From Glandiceps talaboti (lineage: Eukaryota; Hemichordata; Enteropneusta; Spengelidae), in assembly GCF_964340395.1 (NCBI RefSeq), contig NC_135550.1, positions 9,142,864 through 9,206,863 of the forward strand: a stretch of DNA of 64,000 bases, read 5' to 3'. Of the stretch, positions 1-12,065 are shown piece after piece (the first letter of the stretch is position 1; each line of letters opens with the position of its first letter). Made by a program: the position numbers and the translations under genes. The notes under the pieces were generated by a model that searched no databases, was not told where the DNA came from, and saw only the letters and a program-made list of their open reading frames with translations.

Positions 1-3000
1 TCATTTAAATGGTGGAAAAGTTCAGAGGGTAGACTGAGTTCTCCAAACCAGCAAAGTGGTTCAGTGATATCAAGTTTTCAGAGTTTAGACTGGTACGAAC
101 AGAACAGATGATAAATATCTGGCTAATATGATGGTTGACCCCATTTCTTTGTATTGACACGGATGACTGACGTCATAACACTAAAAAACAGTTACTTATA
201 TTTCTGAAGATAGCCATTTGCACTCCATTCAGGAAGGAAGAAACATAATAGCGAGGGAAACACCAACTTCCCAACTTTTGTGTTCACTCATATTAAAACA
301 AACGTTAATAGTTATCCTTTCAGTTTGCACAGAAAAGTAGGCACAACAAATTTCTTCTTCAGGGGATTTCCTTTATCCGAGTTTCCACTGTAACAATTGT
401 GACGTTAAGGCCTTTGTTGTCCTCTTCTATACTTCCTTTGTGGTATGCCTTTGAAGAGATGTTGTCTCCTTTTTTTTCCAACCCCTTTCATTACCAAGGG
501 AAAAGACATCAAGGTATTCAAACATGTGCCCCAAGATCTATTCATAACCCTACTTCTAATAAAGAGGTCTCCAACTTACCCTTATTTTCACCACCCTAGC
601 TCGGACTGCATGCCCATGTTTCTTGAACACCATTTTCTGAAAAAATAACCAAGGAAAAAAAAAACAAGGAATAAATAATTGTGTTTTTTTAATGACTAAA
701 AGAATCAATTATCATGGAAGATAACGCCAGCACTCCAAAAGTTTGTCAAAGGTTCACATTAGCATTGTGTGTGGCTATAGCTAAACTGTGATCAATTACA
801 ATAGTATTGTTATTCAAATGAGCCAGTGCTTAAATAAACACAGCTAGCCATAGGCCTACATCTTTAAACCGCTGGCATTGTCCTAACATGACATGTGGAA
901 TTCTCCCGCAATGTTCACATGTCTAGAGCAAAGAAAATATTTAAAGGGGAAATGGTAAATAATTTACCACGGAGTAAAGAGTGTGTGTTTTAAATGGCAC
1001 CATATCTAAATAGTCACGGAAGTATGTCTCTACAAGGGCAATCTATATCACTGGCACAAGTTTTATTTATTTGAAGACAAAGTCTCACAGCCGTATTATG
1101 TCAACAAAGTTTTGTGAATTTTTAAAATTTGAAAACTTTTGGTGATTTCACTTAGGAAATTTCCCTACAATTCACAGAGTCTGAAAGTCTTTTTTCACAC
1201 ATCCTAGACAATTTAAGTGAAGCACAGTTTGTGTACAGAATCGACCATGTTATCAAAACAGTTGTCACTTTACAAATCCATACAAAAAGTTAGATTCAAC
1301 ACAGTTAGACTGGGTGTGTATGTGAGGGGGGGGGGGGCTTTTGTTCTGAAACACTCAAAATGGGTTCAAACATGGTTTTTAATTGATTTTTGGATCTCCT
1401 TAAAGACCTATGATTCAACACTGGGTCTAACATTAGCGGTGAAATCTTAAGGCTCATTCTTTTGTTCGTGACAAACCTTTTTTATAGGCCTGCTAAACAG
1501 CGGCCCAAATTTTAATCCTTAATCTCACATGGGCCAAAATTTGAACACTATTGTTGTGTACACTGCAGAGAGATCAGTTAAAAACAATGGTCCAGCATAA
1601 CAGATTGGCCAATGTACATGCCCCACCAGAGAAAACTTTCAAACACAAACTCCATAGTCACAACTCAAAACTTTTTGGCAGTTCATGATTTCACAATTAT
1701 CTTGTTCAGTAGCAATAATTTCTGTTGATAGTAAAACGAGAAATTTCTATGAAACCCATGTCAATAGCCAAATTAAAAGTTTATAGACATGCTCATTGCT
1801 TTCAATAGACACTTATTTGAGTAGCTAAAAGACTACTCGTCACCTGGTATGACATAAAATAGGTTGCAACTGCCTATAAAACTGAAAAAAAATCAATTCC
1901 TACTTTAGAATCGTCTTAATTTTAATCTGATGAAGCACTATGGAAATTGCAGTGACCCATTACTGTAACCACGATTTTAAACTTTCTTGACCCTTTGCAA
2001 CAAGGAGATATGGTTCCCTTGGGAACTTATTCTTCAGCCCACTATGTGGGAAAAAATCAATGGTATGTTGATTCTACAATAGATCCTTTAAACACCCTAC
2101 ATGTATATATGCAAACCATTTTCTGATCTAACAAACTCTGGAAGTTAATCCACCTCTCTGCGTCTTTCTTCATTTCTCTTCCTCCTCACCTAAGCCAATT
2201 GGTTCTAATTGCTTTGGCACTAGACATGTTGTCAGGAATAAAATGTCTGCATGCAAATAATTGATTCCTAAAGTGCTACGTAGTCCTTTTTCTACACAAT
2301 CAATACCTTCATAACATCCCATTCAATCAATCGCTTTTACAATTCAATTTCCAAAGACGGCATTAGACACTAGAGTGTCTATAAGTGTTTGCAGTTAAAG
2401 ATATTAACATTTTCAAATTGCGAGCAAACTAATTTGGATTTTGTGTCATTCTCCTCCATCTTGTTCTCCTGTCACACCTGACTGACATTCTCTCTGCCCC
2501 CTCCTCCCTTTTTGACCGAGTGACCCTTTCTATACACACGGCTTGCATCATCCATCTAGGTGTGACCAAAAATAACTTCATTTACAAGCAATGGAATCAT
2601 CGCTATATTTGCCTCTGCCAGACATGACCAAATTGTGCTAAATGACCACTTGTATGTACAGTAGGAAAAGTATGACACTTTGGCACAAGTCCCACTTGGC
2701 AAAAGGCCAAGGCATTAAAACACCAATGCCGTATCCTTCAAGGTGTTGTTGTCACATACTGTCCACAGCTAGGAACGGTTCTAAGTGTTAATAGCAGATG
2801 TATACAGTTACATGCTGGAATGGAAGAAAATATGGACCATCCCAAGACTTCAAGATAGTTGGTCACCACCCCACCACTCCTTATGTTTGTAGACATTGGC
2901 ATGCCCTCAAAAGTGGGCAATGTTGCTGGAGAAGTATAAACTAGCCACAGACGTGGGGGCTTACACCATGCTTGTCGCATGAAGGTCATGACATACGTAA

Positions 3001-3727
3001 CTGCCTGCTGTACACTAAATAGAAAACTTGGCTACTATTCAAAACTGGTAGCCACCAAAACTCTACCAGAGCTCTTGTCGATTGGCATGTAACTCAATAA
3101 CTAGTATCTTTGGTCAAAAGGTTGTCAACTCATAAACTTGTGAGATTGCATTACACAGTATTATGTTCAGGGTGCAGTTTATGATTTTCATCCACCTTGT
3201 CTATGACTAAAACACAGTACACCAATATAACATAATACTTCAATAAATATTCACTACTATAAATAATCCTTGACATCTTTAGATTATGCAACCAACAATA
3301 AGGTAACAACAGTGACATGGTTCCAATTTAATTACAAATATTCAAATATTCAAACATTCACAGCCCTGACTGAATTAAAATTAACACCATTTCCTGAATT
3401 CTCCATTTCCCTGCACACATCAAACCTATGGTATTTACATTTTTTTTGTATAGCTTTTCAAGGATTTTTGGACCCCTAGTTATTATCTAGTTATCTTGCT
3501 AATGAGCTGTGTGTACCCAAGTTGTGATAAATCCCCCAAAATTGAATAAGAGCAGTGAAAAAAAAATCAATGAGGTCTCCATCAATATCTGATGGGCTGT
3601 TGTTATTCTTCTTTGAAGCTATCACAATCTGCTAATCTTTTAGCCTGCCTGTTTTCTACCCACTGACTGTTGCGTTCTCACTGGAGCTGCACACATTCTA
3701 TGAAATTCCACTATTTTTCCCACACAA
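1..3727. other. Non-coding DNA, no gene recognised
   Basis: Only short chance ORFs are present. If the terminal exon at 3728-3930 is real, the lower part may be 3'UTR or downstream sequence of the minus-strand gene. Minus-strand AATAAA signals (TTTATT on the plus strand) are seen near 1061-1075, but nothing ties them to the gene. A run of 12 G lies around 1326. Confidence 0.4.
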
Positions 3728-3930
3728 TCATAAACTGATAGACTCTTTCTGGTGACAAAAGACAACCAGTTTGTGTCCGTCTAATCTGCTAAAAGCAATT
3801 TCCATCGAGGTACTATAATATTTGTAATCCCTGGAGAGAATACTAGGCCTCCGATGGTTTAAGGCTGTGTCAACCAACCAGCTCATTTTTTCTGCACCGC
3901 GACTTTCCAGTTTCATCTGGTGAGAGGAAG
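3728..3930 (-). CDS. Candidate terminal exon of the FAM53-like gene
   Basis: A long pyrimidine tract ending cccttcctctcaccag precedes an open frame of about 66 codons beginning MKLESRGAEKMSWL and ending in TGA. The phase (0) fits the donor of the exon ending at 8070, which would give an intron of about 4.1 kb and a protein of about 275 residues. The sequence does not resemble the vertebrate FAM53 tail, so the link rests only on splice signal and phase. A run of 25 G lies about 60 bp upstream, inside the proposed intron. It could be a chance ORF. Confidence 0.3.
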
Positions 3931-3989
3931 GGTCTCAAACAAAAAGAAAAAAAGTTTTAAAAAAGATCTCTTGAAAGAGGAACACACTC

Positions 3990-4014
3990 GGGGGGGGGGG
4001 GGGGGGGGGGGGGG
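3990..4014 (+). repeat. Poly-G run of 25
   Basis: There are 25 consecutive G. On the minus strand, the sense strand of the FAM53-like gene, this is poly-C lying in the proposed last intron. Confidence 0.95.
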
Positions 4015-4731
4015 CATCAAAATTAGATTATCAGGTCGTGTATGAAAAAAAAATGCTGAAATTATCAAAGGCAGTGAAAGCTAATTTACTGACAAAACAC
4101 CTTCAGCTATTACCGAATCAACGACAAGAGCATAGGAATATGGGCGATTTAAAAGGATTAGTGATGGTCGGTGGGTGGGTTTAAAATTTCAATGTTTGGC
4201 TCTTGTATTCACTTGGTTTGTATTTCACTGTGTAAACTTTGGACGGATGAAATACATACATGCTATATTTAGCATATTCAAGAGGTCTTGCTCCAGCAGA
4301 TTTGCTATTCAACCAAACAAGTTAATTTAAAACACAGCTAACACATTTCACAGGCCACCGTAAACACCATTACACAGCCATCAAACAGTTATTACAAAAA
4401 TCTCACTGTCTCATTATAAAAAGTATTCAACATTCAAACGCTTTCAAAAAAAAATCCCCTGGAAATTAGAAGTTGGAACTTCAATTTTATTGATGAAGAC
4501 AGAGCACGGCTCTTTGTAAGATTACTTCTAAATTGCACTATCATAATTTGAGTCATTTATACACATTGATTAGCATTGCTAACCTATTTTATTTCCTCTG
4601 GGCTTTTACAACATGTAGAATGCTTGCAAGTTCACTGTACACATAGGCCCTTTGAGGTTTGACTATGCCCTACCTTACCATGTGTACTACTTTTCTCAGT
4701 GAAAAGACCATGCGCTGCACTGGGCTTTGTT

Positions 4732-4732
<1 letters not shown>

Positions 4733-4779
<47 letters not shown>

Positions 4780-4792
4780 TGACTGACTGACA
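4733..4792. repeat. (CTGG)n / (CTGA)n microsatellite
   Basis: About ten copies of ggct are followed by gact units. Minus-strand ORFs rich in SQPA across it are artefacts of the repeat. Confidence 0.9.
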
Positions 4793-5109
4793 GGCATAAA
4801 GACTTTAGCATAGCTAGGCAAAATGAGTGTGCTTTGTAACCCAAGCCCCTCTACGGTATGCATACTTCAAAAGCAGCTTGCCCAACATACTGCCAATGAT
4901 TTGTACGATTGTTTGGAGAAAAAAAAATAATAATCTCGCTTCCCTACGCAACTCAAGGTTTGTTTGGATATTGTAACACATGTTACACTTGAATCTGTAT
5001 ATTGAACTTTGGGTGCATGAACATTTCAGATGCTTACAAAGCATTATGGATAAAGGGGGAAAAATAGTGTATTTTACCACAATTTTTATTGACATGTTAT
5101 TTTTCATTG

Positions 5110-8069
5110 AACTATCTATACATCTCTTTCACAATAGTTGGTTGACTTTAGGAGATCTCTACACTTGGTGTAAGAACCACAAGTCATGTGGGATTTTTAG
5201 TGTGTCTGTCTGTCCAAACTAATCCACACAATTACAGTAAATATCCTATTCATGTGCATTTCTTTTTCATGCAACTGTTTCCACTCTAGAGTCATTTTTC
5301 TTTACATACATTACCTCGACAAAAAGGGCAAATGGTCAAAAAAAAAAGTTATTCCCATCCCTGACGTAATAGCTACTTTGAATGCTAATGGACAATCATG
5401 CAATCACAATACTGTGAACACGACTACTGTGAACACCACAAGTGGGGAGAGGGGGGAGAGAAAAAACAGCATGATCACTGTATCTAACATTAGAGCCATA
5501 ATTTCAACTTGTGCATACACCTTTCCTTTGTTGCTCAACAACAATGTGTCCCTACCTGTACCCACAACCAACATAAAATTTACTCTGTTGACTTGGGCAC
5601 GGAGCCAACACTAGCTAACCTTCAAGAGAGAGAAAAAAAAGTATAGCCCTTTCCTGTTCCAACTTAAATTATTATGACTTTGGTTATCAGCTTACGTCAG
5701 CTAACACTCCCACATTTTACGATTATATTTTCTTGAAATGAGTCCAAGTATTGCTTTTGAATTGTGCTGGTTGAGAATTTCTATTCCGTCAAGCTGCTGT
5801 ACTAAGCTGTTGTCAGGAAGGAAGAGTCTACGTGCTATTGTTGATGTCATTTTATTCTATTACACATGGCTTGGCACAATGCCAAGTTTCCATGAACTGT
5901 TATTGTTGCAAAATGAAATACACATGGTGAGGGGCCATAACTTTTTCGGCCAAAAAACTCCCTTTAAATGTGGATTTCACTACACCCTGTCTCAATCAGG
6001 CCTGCATCAGCATGATTTCCTTCAATGTGTGCAGTTTTTGTTTGTTCAATCCAGCTGAATGGTGAGAGAGGTGCCAATAGCTGGACTTTAGTTCTAGATC
6101 TATTTTTGGCTGTGATTAAATACATTTGTCAGCACTCTGAAACAGCATACAGCATTCTTGACGGCTGTTTTTACTCGAGTACGCAGATTGAATAAACCAT
6201 CTGAGTTGACAGGCTCTATTAACCATACTGGTGTATAAACATTTTCAATAGGTTGCACGCTCGAATTTTAAAATGTTGCCCCCTTTTTTTCCTCGAGAGT
6301 GACTAACTTCTTATATACATAACACATGCAAGTCAGTTCCGTGCTACACTATCTCTATTCTCCTTTACTCTGACCTCTTCAATGAATTATTAACAACTGA
6401 CACACATGAAGGTATTTTCTCATTCTCAATTCCACACCCCAGGCAAAAATGAAATATCCAAAACTGGCTTGTTTTTTAACAATTATTTCATAGCATTGGA
6501 TTACTGCCCTTATGAATGATGAGCTCCTCCAGTCTATTGAAAATGTTGTCATTTGCATAAAAATATTCTTCACTAATCATATACATGCATTAATTCACAC
6601 TGATGGTACACAGCAACATTTCAATAAATTATCTGCCATTGTGTTGGTGTAATGTAAATTTGCAAAACAACTTCCACACCTAGTTCTGGGGATTACTCTA
6701 ACATCCGTGCATGTATATATGCATACACTTTCTGGCAGATTCCCAACAATGTGCTGTCCACTGCTAATAGTAATAGTCAATGGTGACCTCATTTTAAAAT
6801 ACGCTGGCTTTCAATTCATCAGACATTTCATTTGGTTTCGCAATGGGTTTATTATTCGCCATGTCTTCAAGCATATGCTGTCGTCAATTTACTAAGATGT
6901 GTACTGTGTTATACATTTACTTGAAATGATAAAATTAAAACTAAGCAAGCCAGGGTACACAGTGTGTACCAACATTTTGATTTACTTCTGCTGTCCTCTG
7001 CTATTGCTTATCATTGCATTTCATTTTAACTGACAGTAAAATCCAAAGTGTCTTACTATTGTACTTACTATAATACTAGTACAATCCAAAAGTACTTTCC
7101 TACCAGACATCTTGGCATAATTTCAATTTTGTTGATACAGCCATAACATTACCAAGTTGAACTGACCCACAAACAAACATGTGTGTGTATAAATGAAAGT
7201 ACAGGAACTTAAACAGTCAACACACACTCAGCTATATTATATTATCAGCATTCGCCCAAATTGCACCGAGTTTCCTGGACATTTACAGTATAAATTACTA
7301 CATGATATATCCATCAACATGGGTACATCAATCTAAAATACCCGAGTAAATCAGATAGATTCGTAGCTGTTTGCCTAACCATGGTACTCGTGAGGCATTT
7401 TGGATTCACATGATTCGTGAAGGCCAACCTTCTTTGTTTTGGCACTTTTCCAACAACCCTATACACACTGCACAACAAAATGTGTTGACTATTACACTAC
7501 CACAGAAAATCTTGCAATTCAAAAGGCACGTTATTTTTTTTCTAATGGATATGACATTCCGATTACATACTTATAATTTCCTAGGAGTTCGAACGTAATT
7601 TTCGACATGGAACATTGAAAGGAGCGTTTTCTTTTAAATCAACACACTGTACACTACTTATTCTGTGACCGATATAAGCGAACATCAGTGGGGTTGACAG
7701 TCTATTACTAAATACACTGATAGCTAATCTATGCACAAAAGGAAAACAGGCATGGTTTTCTTGCGCCAAAACTACGTGATCAAACCGTGTGCCTGTATTG
7801 ATTCAATTCTTTTAATCTCTCTACAAGGGGGTCACTTTCTTTGCAAAATTACATTGACGTCAAAATTATAAATTTATACATATTGATCGCATGTACATAT
7901 TGTATTTTTAGAACATTCCATCAACGGGAAATGAACGCTCTCGTATTTCCTTTTAATTTTTTTTCAATATATATATATATATGATGTACATATTGAACAA
8001 TTAATACTTACCATTTATGTGTGGCTGGGTTTTTTTTTAATTGTGAAAAAAAATTAAAAAGATACCTAC
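5110..8069. other. Intron or non-coding DNA of the FAM53-like locus
   Basis: I see no further phase-compatible exon with a family motif here. Scattered ORFs of 62-120 codons lack strong splice borders. A short (AT)n lies at about 7968-7982. Confidence 0.4.
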
Positions 8070-8554
8070 CTGTTGCATCTTTTCAAAATCTAGGCTTGGT
8101 CGGTTCAATAGGTGGGGTGAAATTTCTCCAAGACCCTGCCGATGTCGCTTTCTCGGGGAAGATTCAGCTGTGGGACGAACATTTGCCAAGAATACTTGGT
8201 TCCCTGGCACCCTGTGACACAACCTTTGAAGCTGCTTCGGTGGGGAGGAACTAAAAAGCACCGGTCCAGGTTTTGAGCATAAATCTCGAACTTCGTCGTC
8301 ACTTGACCCTGAGCTATCGCCATTGAAACTCCAGCGGTTGGCTTGCGACCACTTTCGCTTCTCTGCTGCCTGATTCTCTTTGCACTGTTTTTCTATATTT
8401 GCAAGTTCTTCTTCTGAACTATGCCTGTCTCTTTCTGATAAACTAAATGGCTGTAATACATTGTCCGTCAAACAAGGCCTGTCCTCTAAAGGCTGATGGG
8501 GTTTCGAAATTGTAGGCGTGAAACAGTTGGAATTTAGTCCGCCATGTCTGCTTT
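8070..8554 (-). other. Exon 4 of the FAM53-like gene (largest coding exon)
   Basis: The acceptor is tctctatatctccacag before 8554. The donor is a near-consensus CAG|GTAGGT after 8070. The exon carries the Ser-rich region, the basic SPRKRHR cluster and the RPSLDFEKMQQ motif. It ends exactly in phase 0, immediately after the motif. Confidence 0.72.
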
Positions 8555-8945
8555 CTGTGGAGATATAGAGACGGTACACGATGACACATGGGCGGTTAAA
8601 AATCCTACATCAGACTTTTCCTGCCATCAAAATTTATTCAAATTTTCAATAAAAAATGAAAAGGTCTTTACCTTTATCTAGATGCTGGACTTCTTGATTT
8701 TCTTCCTCCGAGTCCGAGGTAAAATCGTGGTCATTTTCGGCCTCCTGTGCATAGAAGAAACGGAACAAACTAACAATCATGTCGTCAGACATGGGAACGG
8801 CACGTACGTTTGCACGAGGGCAAAATTGACTAAAGTTTCGAAAAATTACAGAAATTTGAACAATACCCACCTTTGGTTCATAAGGCGTGACTTCATTGAG
8901 AGACTGGGATTTCAATTTTTGTGTAAGAAACCTCAGCATATCCAT
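8070..8945 (-). CDS. FAM53-family protein (three exons; 3' end not certain)
   Basis: Coding exons, read on the minus strand, are 8945-8871 (continuing 5' as UTR to 9056), 8744-8672 and 8554-8070. The joined reading frame is 211 codons with matching phases (0, then 1, then 0 at the last donor). It starts MDMLRFLTQKLKSQSLNEVT, close to the FAM53 N-terminal signature (M..[LI]T[EQ]KL..QSL[DN][DE][LV]T). It is followed by an acidic stretch (DFTSDSEEENQ), a Ser-rich middle, a weakly FAM53-like block (SPPKQLQRLCHRVPG) with a basic NLS-like cluster (SPRKRHR), and RPSLDFEKMQQ, which matches the family's RPSLDF.KM.Q motif. Family knowledge: FAM53 proteins are nuclear, disordered and 14-3-3-binding; zebrafish FAM53B/simplet promotes nuclear beta-catenin. 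Vertebrate members run to roughly 390-420 residues, so one or more 3' exons should follow. The start could instead be the second Met (8939), which has G at -3 and aligns better with the family. Confidence 0.75.
8672..8744 (-). other. Exon 3 of the FAM53-like gene
   Basis: This 73-nt exon lies between the acceptor tttcttctatgcacag and the donor AAAG|GTAAAG. It encodes 24 codons plus one base, mainly acidic residues (Asp/Glu-rich DFTSDSEEENQEVQ). It ends in phase 1, which exon 4 requires. Confidence 0.65.
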
Positions 8946-9056
8946 ATGCAGCGACAGAGGACAGGCGGAGTGACAGGCAGCTATAGCCGTTCCTGATGGA
9001 CACAAATCCAGCTTTGCGGTGAAGCCAGTTTGCTCGCTCCGACCTTCATAAAACAC
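8871..9056 (-). other. Exon 2 of the FAM53-like gene (5'UTR plus start codon)
   Basis: The acceptor is a pyrimidine-rich tract ending ctatttcag before 9056, and the donor is AAAG|GTGGGTATT after 8871. The frame is open along the whole exon, so an upstream ATG could give a longer N-terminus. However, the FAM53 signature begins at the Met at 8945/8939, so the 5' 111 nt are probably untranslated. Without the 126-nt intron that follows, the frame happens to stay open into exon 3. That would insert about 40 residues. I prefer splicing because the next acceptor (tttcttctatgcacag) is strong. Confidence 0.65.
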
Positions 9057-9460
9057 CTGAAATAGGGGAACTACATCAATAAAATTTCACTGACACTAAC
9101 TTCACAAACCGCTTTCAAATATATCTTAATTTTGTGACGAAGCGGCTGTGCAAAACCTTCCTAACCTGAGATCAAATTTCAGAGGACCATATCTGCCCCT
9201 GGCTTGTCTACGGCAAGTTACCCATTCAACAGTGCCTAGGAAACGGTGTTCAACGTTGACTGGTCGCTCAGCGAGTGAAGTACACGCGGAATCAGCTGAA
9301 CGACAATGGTAACACCCCATCACAACAACAAAATAAATTCTGATTGGCTGATACAGACCACCCTTGTCAATAGTGCCTGTGACCTCAGCTCATTTATTAG
9401 TATTTTACATATCAAAACAAGTAAATCAATTCGTGTGAAAAATATATGAATGAAAGTTAC

Positions 9461-9600
9461 CGCCCCCGCACCTTGCAGGAATACCACACTATTGTTTGGA
9501 CGGACCATGCGTTGAAATTTTACGCTCATTCAATATCTTAATCCACGCGTCAGGATAAAAATTGTGATCTGGTCCTTTAAAAAATTTCCCGAATTATTTT
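9461..9600 (-). promoter_or_regulatory. Possible first exon and promoter side of the FAM53-like gene
   Basis: A donor-like GGCG|GTAACT ends a possible exon at 9461. An ATG at 9529 is in frame across this splice with exon 2, giving an alternative 60-residue N-terminal extension. An alternative donor lies near 9167 (CTCAG|GTTAGG). DNA just upstream (9.5-10.1 kb) has more CpG than its surroundings, including cgcgcgcgg near 10073. No TATA box or initiator was convincing. Confidence 0.3.
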
Positions 9601-10355
9601 CCCTTCTGTTTGTTTGCTCTTCCGGTTCAACTATCAATGCAGCGATAAAAGGTGATTTGCGCCCTATTTACACAATGTAAATTAATCACGGGAGGGTCCA
9701 TTGATACTGATAACCAGGCGAAACCATTGTTTGAAGGGTAAAAAGCCCTGAAAGATGTAAAGCAATTATTACTACAATTTCTTCTAGAAGGAGAAGGAAA
9801 CTGTTTCTATAGATGAAAACACAATCTCCATAATCCGAGAATACGAGTCTACATGTTTTTTGTCAGTCTAACACATATTTAATTGTTCTAAACATTCTTT
9901 AAACGGCAACATACAGATGGTGGTCACCCTATTATATTTTCAACCTGACAGGCACATAAATATATTCGTGACGTAAAGGTAAATAAAGTTCCACCGGGGT
10001 TTTCATTAGCCTCACTATCGCGTGTCAGCTGAAGATCGAGCTCGGTGATTGGTCAAATTAGTCGAATAACACGCGCGCGGTTATTCTAATAAGAAAGCCT
10101 TGAAATACGTGTAAAATGCTCGCAATGTGTGACTCTTCATGAAATGGACCGACAAATCGAGTAAAATAAATAGGAATTTGTCATATACTATTTTGTATTT
10201 TTTTTGTTTCTAAAATCACGTGTTTTCTTTCCTTGCAAAGAAATTCACAGTCCTCGACCACTCCATCAATTTTGTATTTATTTGCCTGTTTTAAATGTGT
10301 TTATTCAAAATCATTCGTTCAATCAATCACCCGTCCATCCAATCCTTCATCAATC
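9600..10355. other. Non-coding DNA upstream of the FAM53-like gene
   Basis: No gene recognised. There is a moderately CpG-rich patch at 10010-10080 with a cgcgcgcgg core. It could hold promoter or upstream regulatory sequence for the minus-strand gene. Confidence 0.3.
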
Positions 10356-10359
10356 TAGT

Positions 10360-10495
10360 CATTCATTCATCCATTCATTCATTCATTCATTCATTCATCC
10401 ATTCATTCATTCATTCATTCATCCATCCATCCATCCATCCATCCATCCATTCATCCATCCATCCATCCATCCATTCATTCTTTCATTTATTCATC
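10360..10495. repeat. (CATT)n / (CATC)n microsatellite
   Basis: Interrupted tetranucleotide array mixing attc and atcc units. The overlapping SFIH-repeat ORFs are artefacts. Confidence 0.95.
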
Positions 10496-11687
10496 TCGTT
10501 GAAAGTTTCAATGTTTTAGTATCCCGATGAAAAATAAATCAAAGACTTGAATTATGATGGAAATTAGGTTAACGTCGACTTCCTATTCTATTGTATTCAG
10601 AAGAAATCTCCCGTACACATATCTACTTTCTTTTCTTTTCTTTTTTTTCTGATAACTTCTTTTGTTTATCTTATTTTTACTCGTGAAATGCGGGTAAGTT
10701 TTTTTTTGTTCTGGTGAATTCCTTTTTCTCAAGTTAAAGTACTTGCCGTAGTTGTATGGGGGCTGTTATTTGGCAATAAACAGTTTTACAACCAAAATCC
10801 ATAGTTTTTTAATCGTTTGTATATTTGCATATTATTTCTACGTCACATTCTCGTGACTTGACTTCTAATCTAATAGAAAACTTTCCAATAGCATAAACCT
10901 TTAACAGTTATATGGTAGATAGATAAAATGTCACAAATTCCAATGACTTTAGATGTAAATATAGAATATTCAGAAAACTTCGCAGTTCCCACAATTACAT
11001 TTTAATAGGGCGAATGAAATTTGCCTAAGACACGGGTTGGTTTTTTTTCGTTATCCAGAGTCGACTACATCTTATGTACCATATCAAGGTACACTGTAAC
11101 CTTTCTAACGATGGCACCTCAATCCATTTTGGATAACTAATTGTCCTTATTTGTCAAAATACTTCCGTCGGATTTCGTGAGTTGACAACACGTGCCAGTG
11201 CATAGCTGTAAAAAAGTCCTTGAGAGTGAATAGAAAACATGTGTAAAGATAACACTACGGCCACAGTTTAATTTACAGACCGGAATTTGAAGAAGTTCTG
11301 GACGTTGGAACAAATAACTATACCCGGTTCATCATAAGACATTACTGTAAATTGAAGGTCGAACGGGGAATATTTGGAGTATGTCTTATTACATAAGTTA
11401 TCAAAACAATTGTTTCGATACTAACTTTCTTTATTTAATGGTCAAATAACTCCTGCCTCTTATAGTCTACTATTTCCAACGAATTTGTTGAAATAAAATG
11501 CAGTTTTGTGGAGTTTTTGGTTGTTTTTTGTTTTTTGTTGTTTTGTGGGAGATTTATGTTCAGTTCCAACATACACATATTCTTTGGGATATTTGCGGGG
11601 ACCAAGAAACGATAAATACGATAATTGGTAAATAGCCATGTGACGAAAAGGGATAGAAAGACATTTTTCATGTATTTTCTTACCAGG

Positions 11688-11752
11688 ACATGACACGACT
11701 GTACATGTGTTTAAAGAACTGACATACATCTAACTGTTCCCACTGAATCATA
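11688..11752 (+). repeat. Copy 1 of a duplicated 65-bp segment beside the CATA array
   Basis: It starts catgacacgact and ends cccactgaatcat, running straight into the CATA array. A diverged second copy lies at 12599-12667 in the same orientation, with the same order of motifs (catgacacgact, gtttaaa.aactgac, cccactgaatca). Confidence 0.8.
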
Positions 11753-12065
11753 CATACATACATACATACATACATACATACATACATACATACATACATA
11801 CATACATACATACATACATACATACATACATACATACATACATACATACATACATACATACATACATACATACATACATACATACATACATACATACATA
11901 CATACATACATACATACATACATACATACATACATACATACATACATACATACATACATACATACATACATACATACATACATACATACATACATACATA
12001 CATACATACATACATACATACATACATACATACATACATACATACATACATACATACATACATAC
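11749..12065. repeat. (CATA)n array, about 79 perfect copies
   Basis: About 317 bp of uninterrupted tetranucleotide, among the longest and purest arrays in the window. Three minus-strand MYVC-repeat ORFs across it are not genes. Confidence 0.98.

Noticed and set aside
5252-5614. 120-codon plus-strand ORF
   Set aside because: Low-complexity Thr/Asn stretch, no splice or family support, and in a probable intron of the minus-strand gene.
8021-8996. Plus-strand ORFs at 8021-8254 and 8682-8996
   Set aside because: They are antisense shadows of the FAM53-like exons.
11680-12063. MYVC-repeat ORFs of 103-127 codons
   Set aside because: They are a pure CATA microsatellite read in three frames. The same artefact occurs at 18399-18703, 21194-21658, 30286-30552 and 34197-34727.
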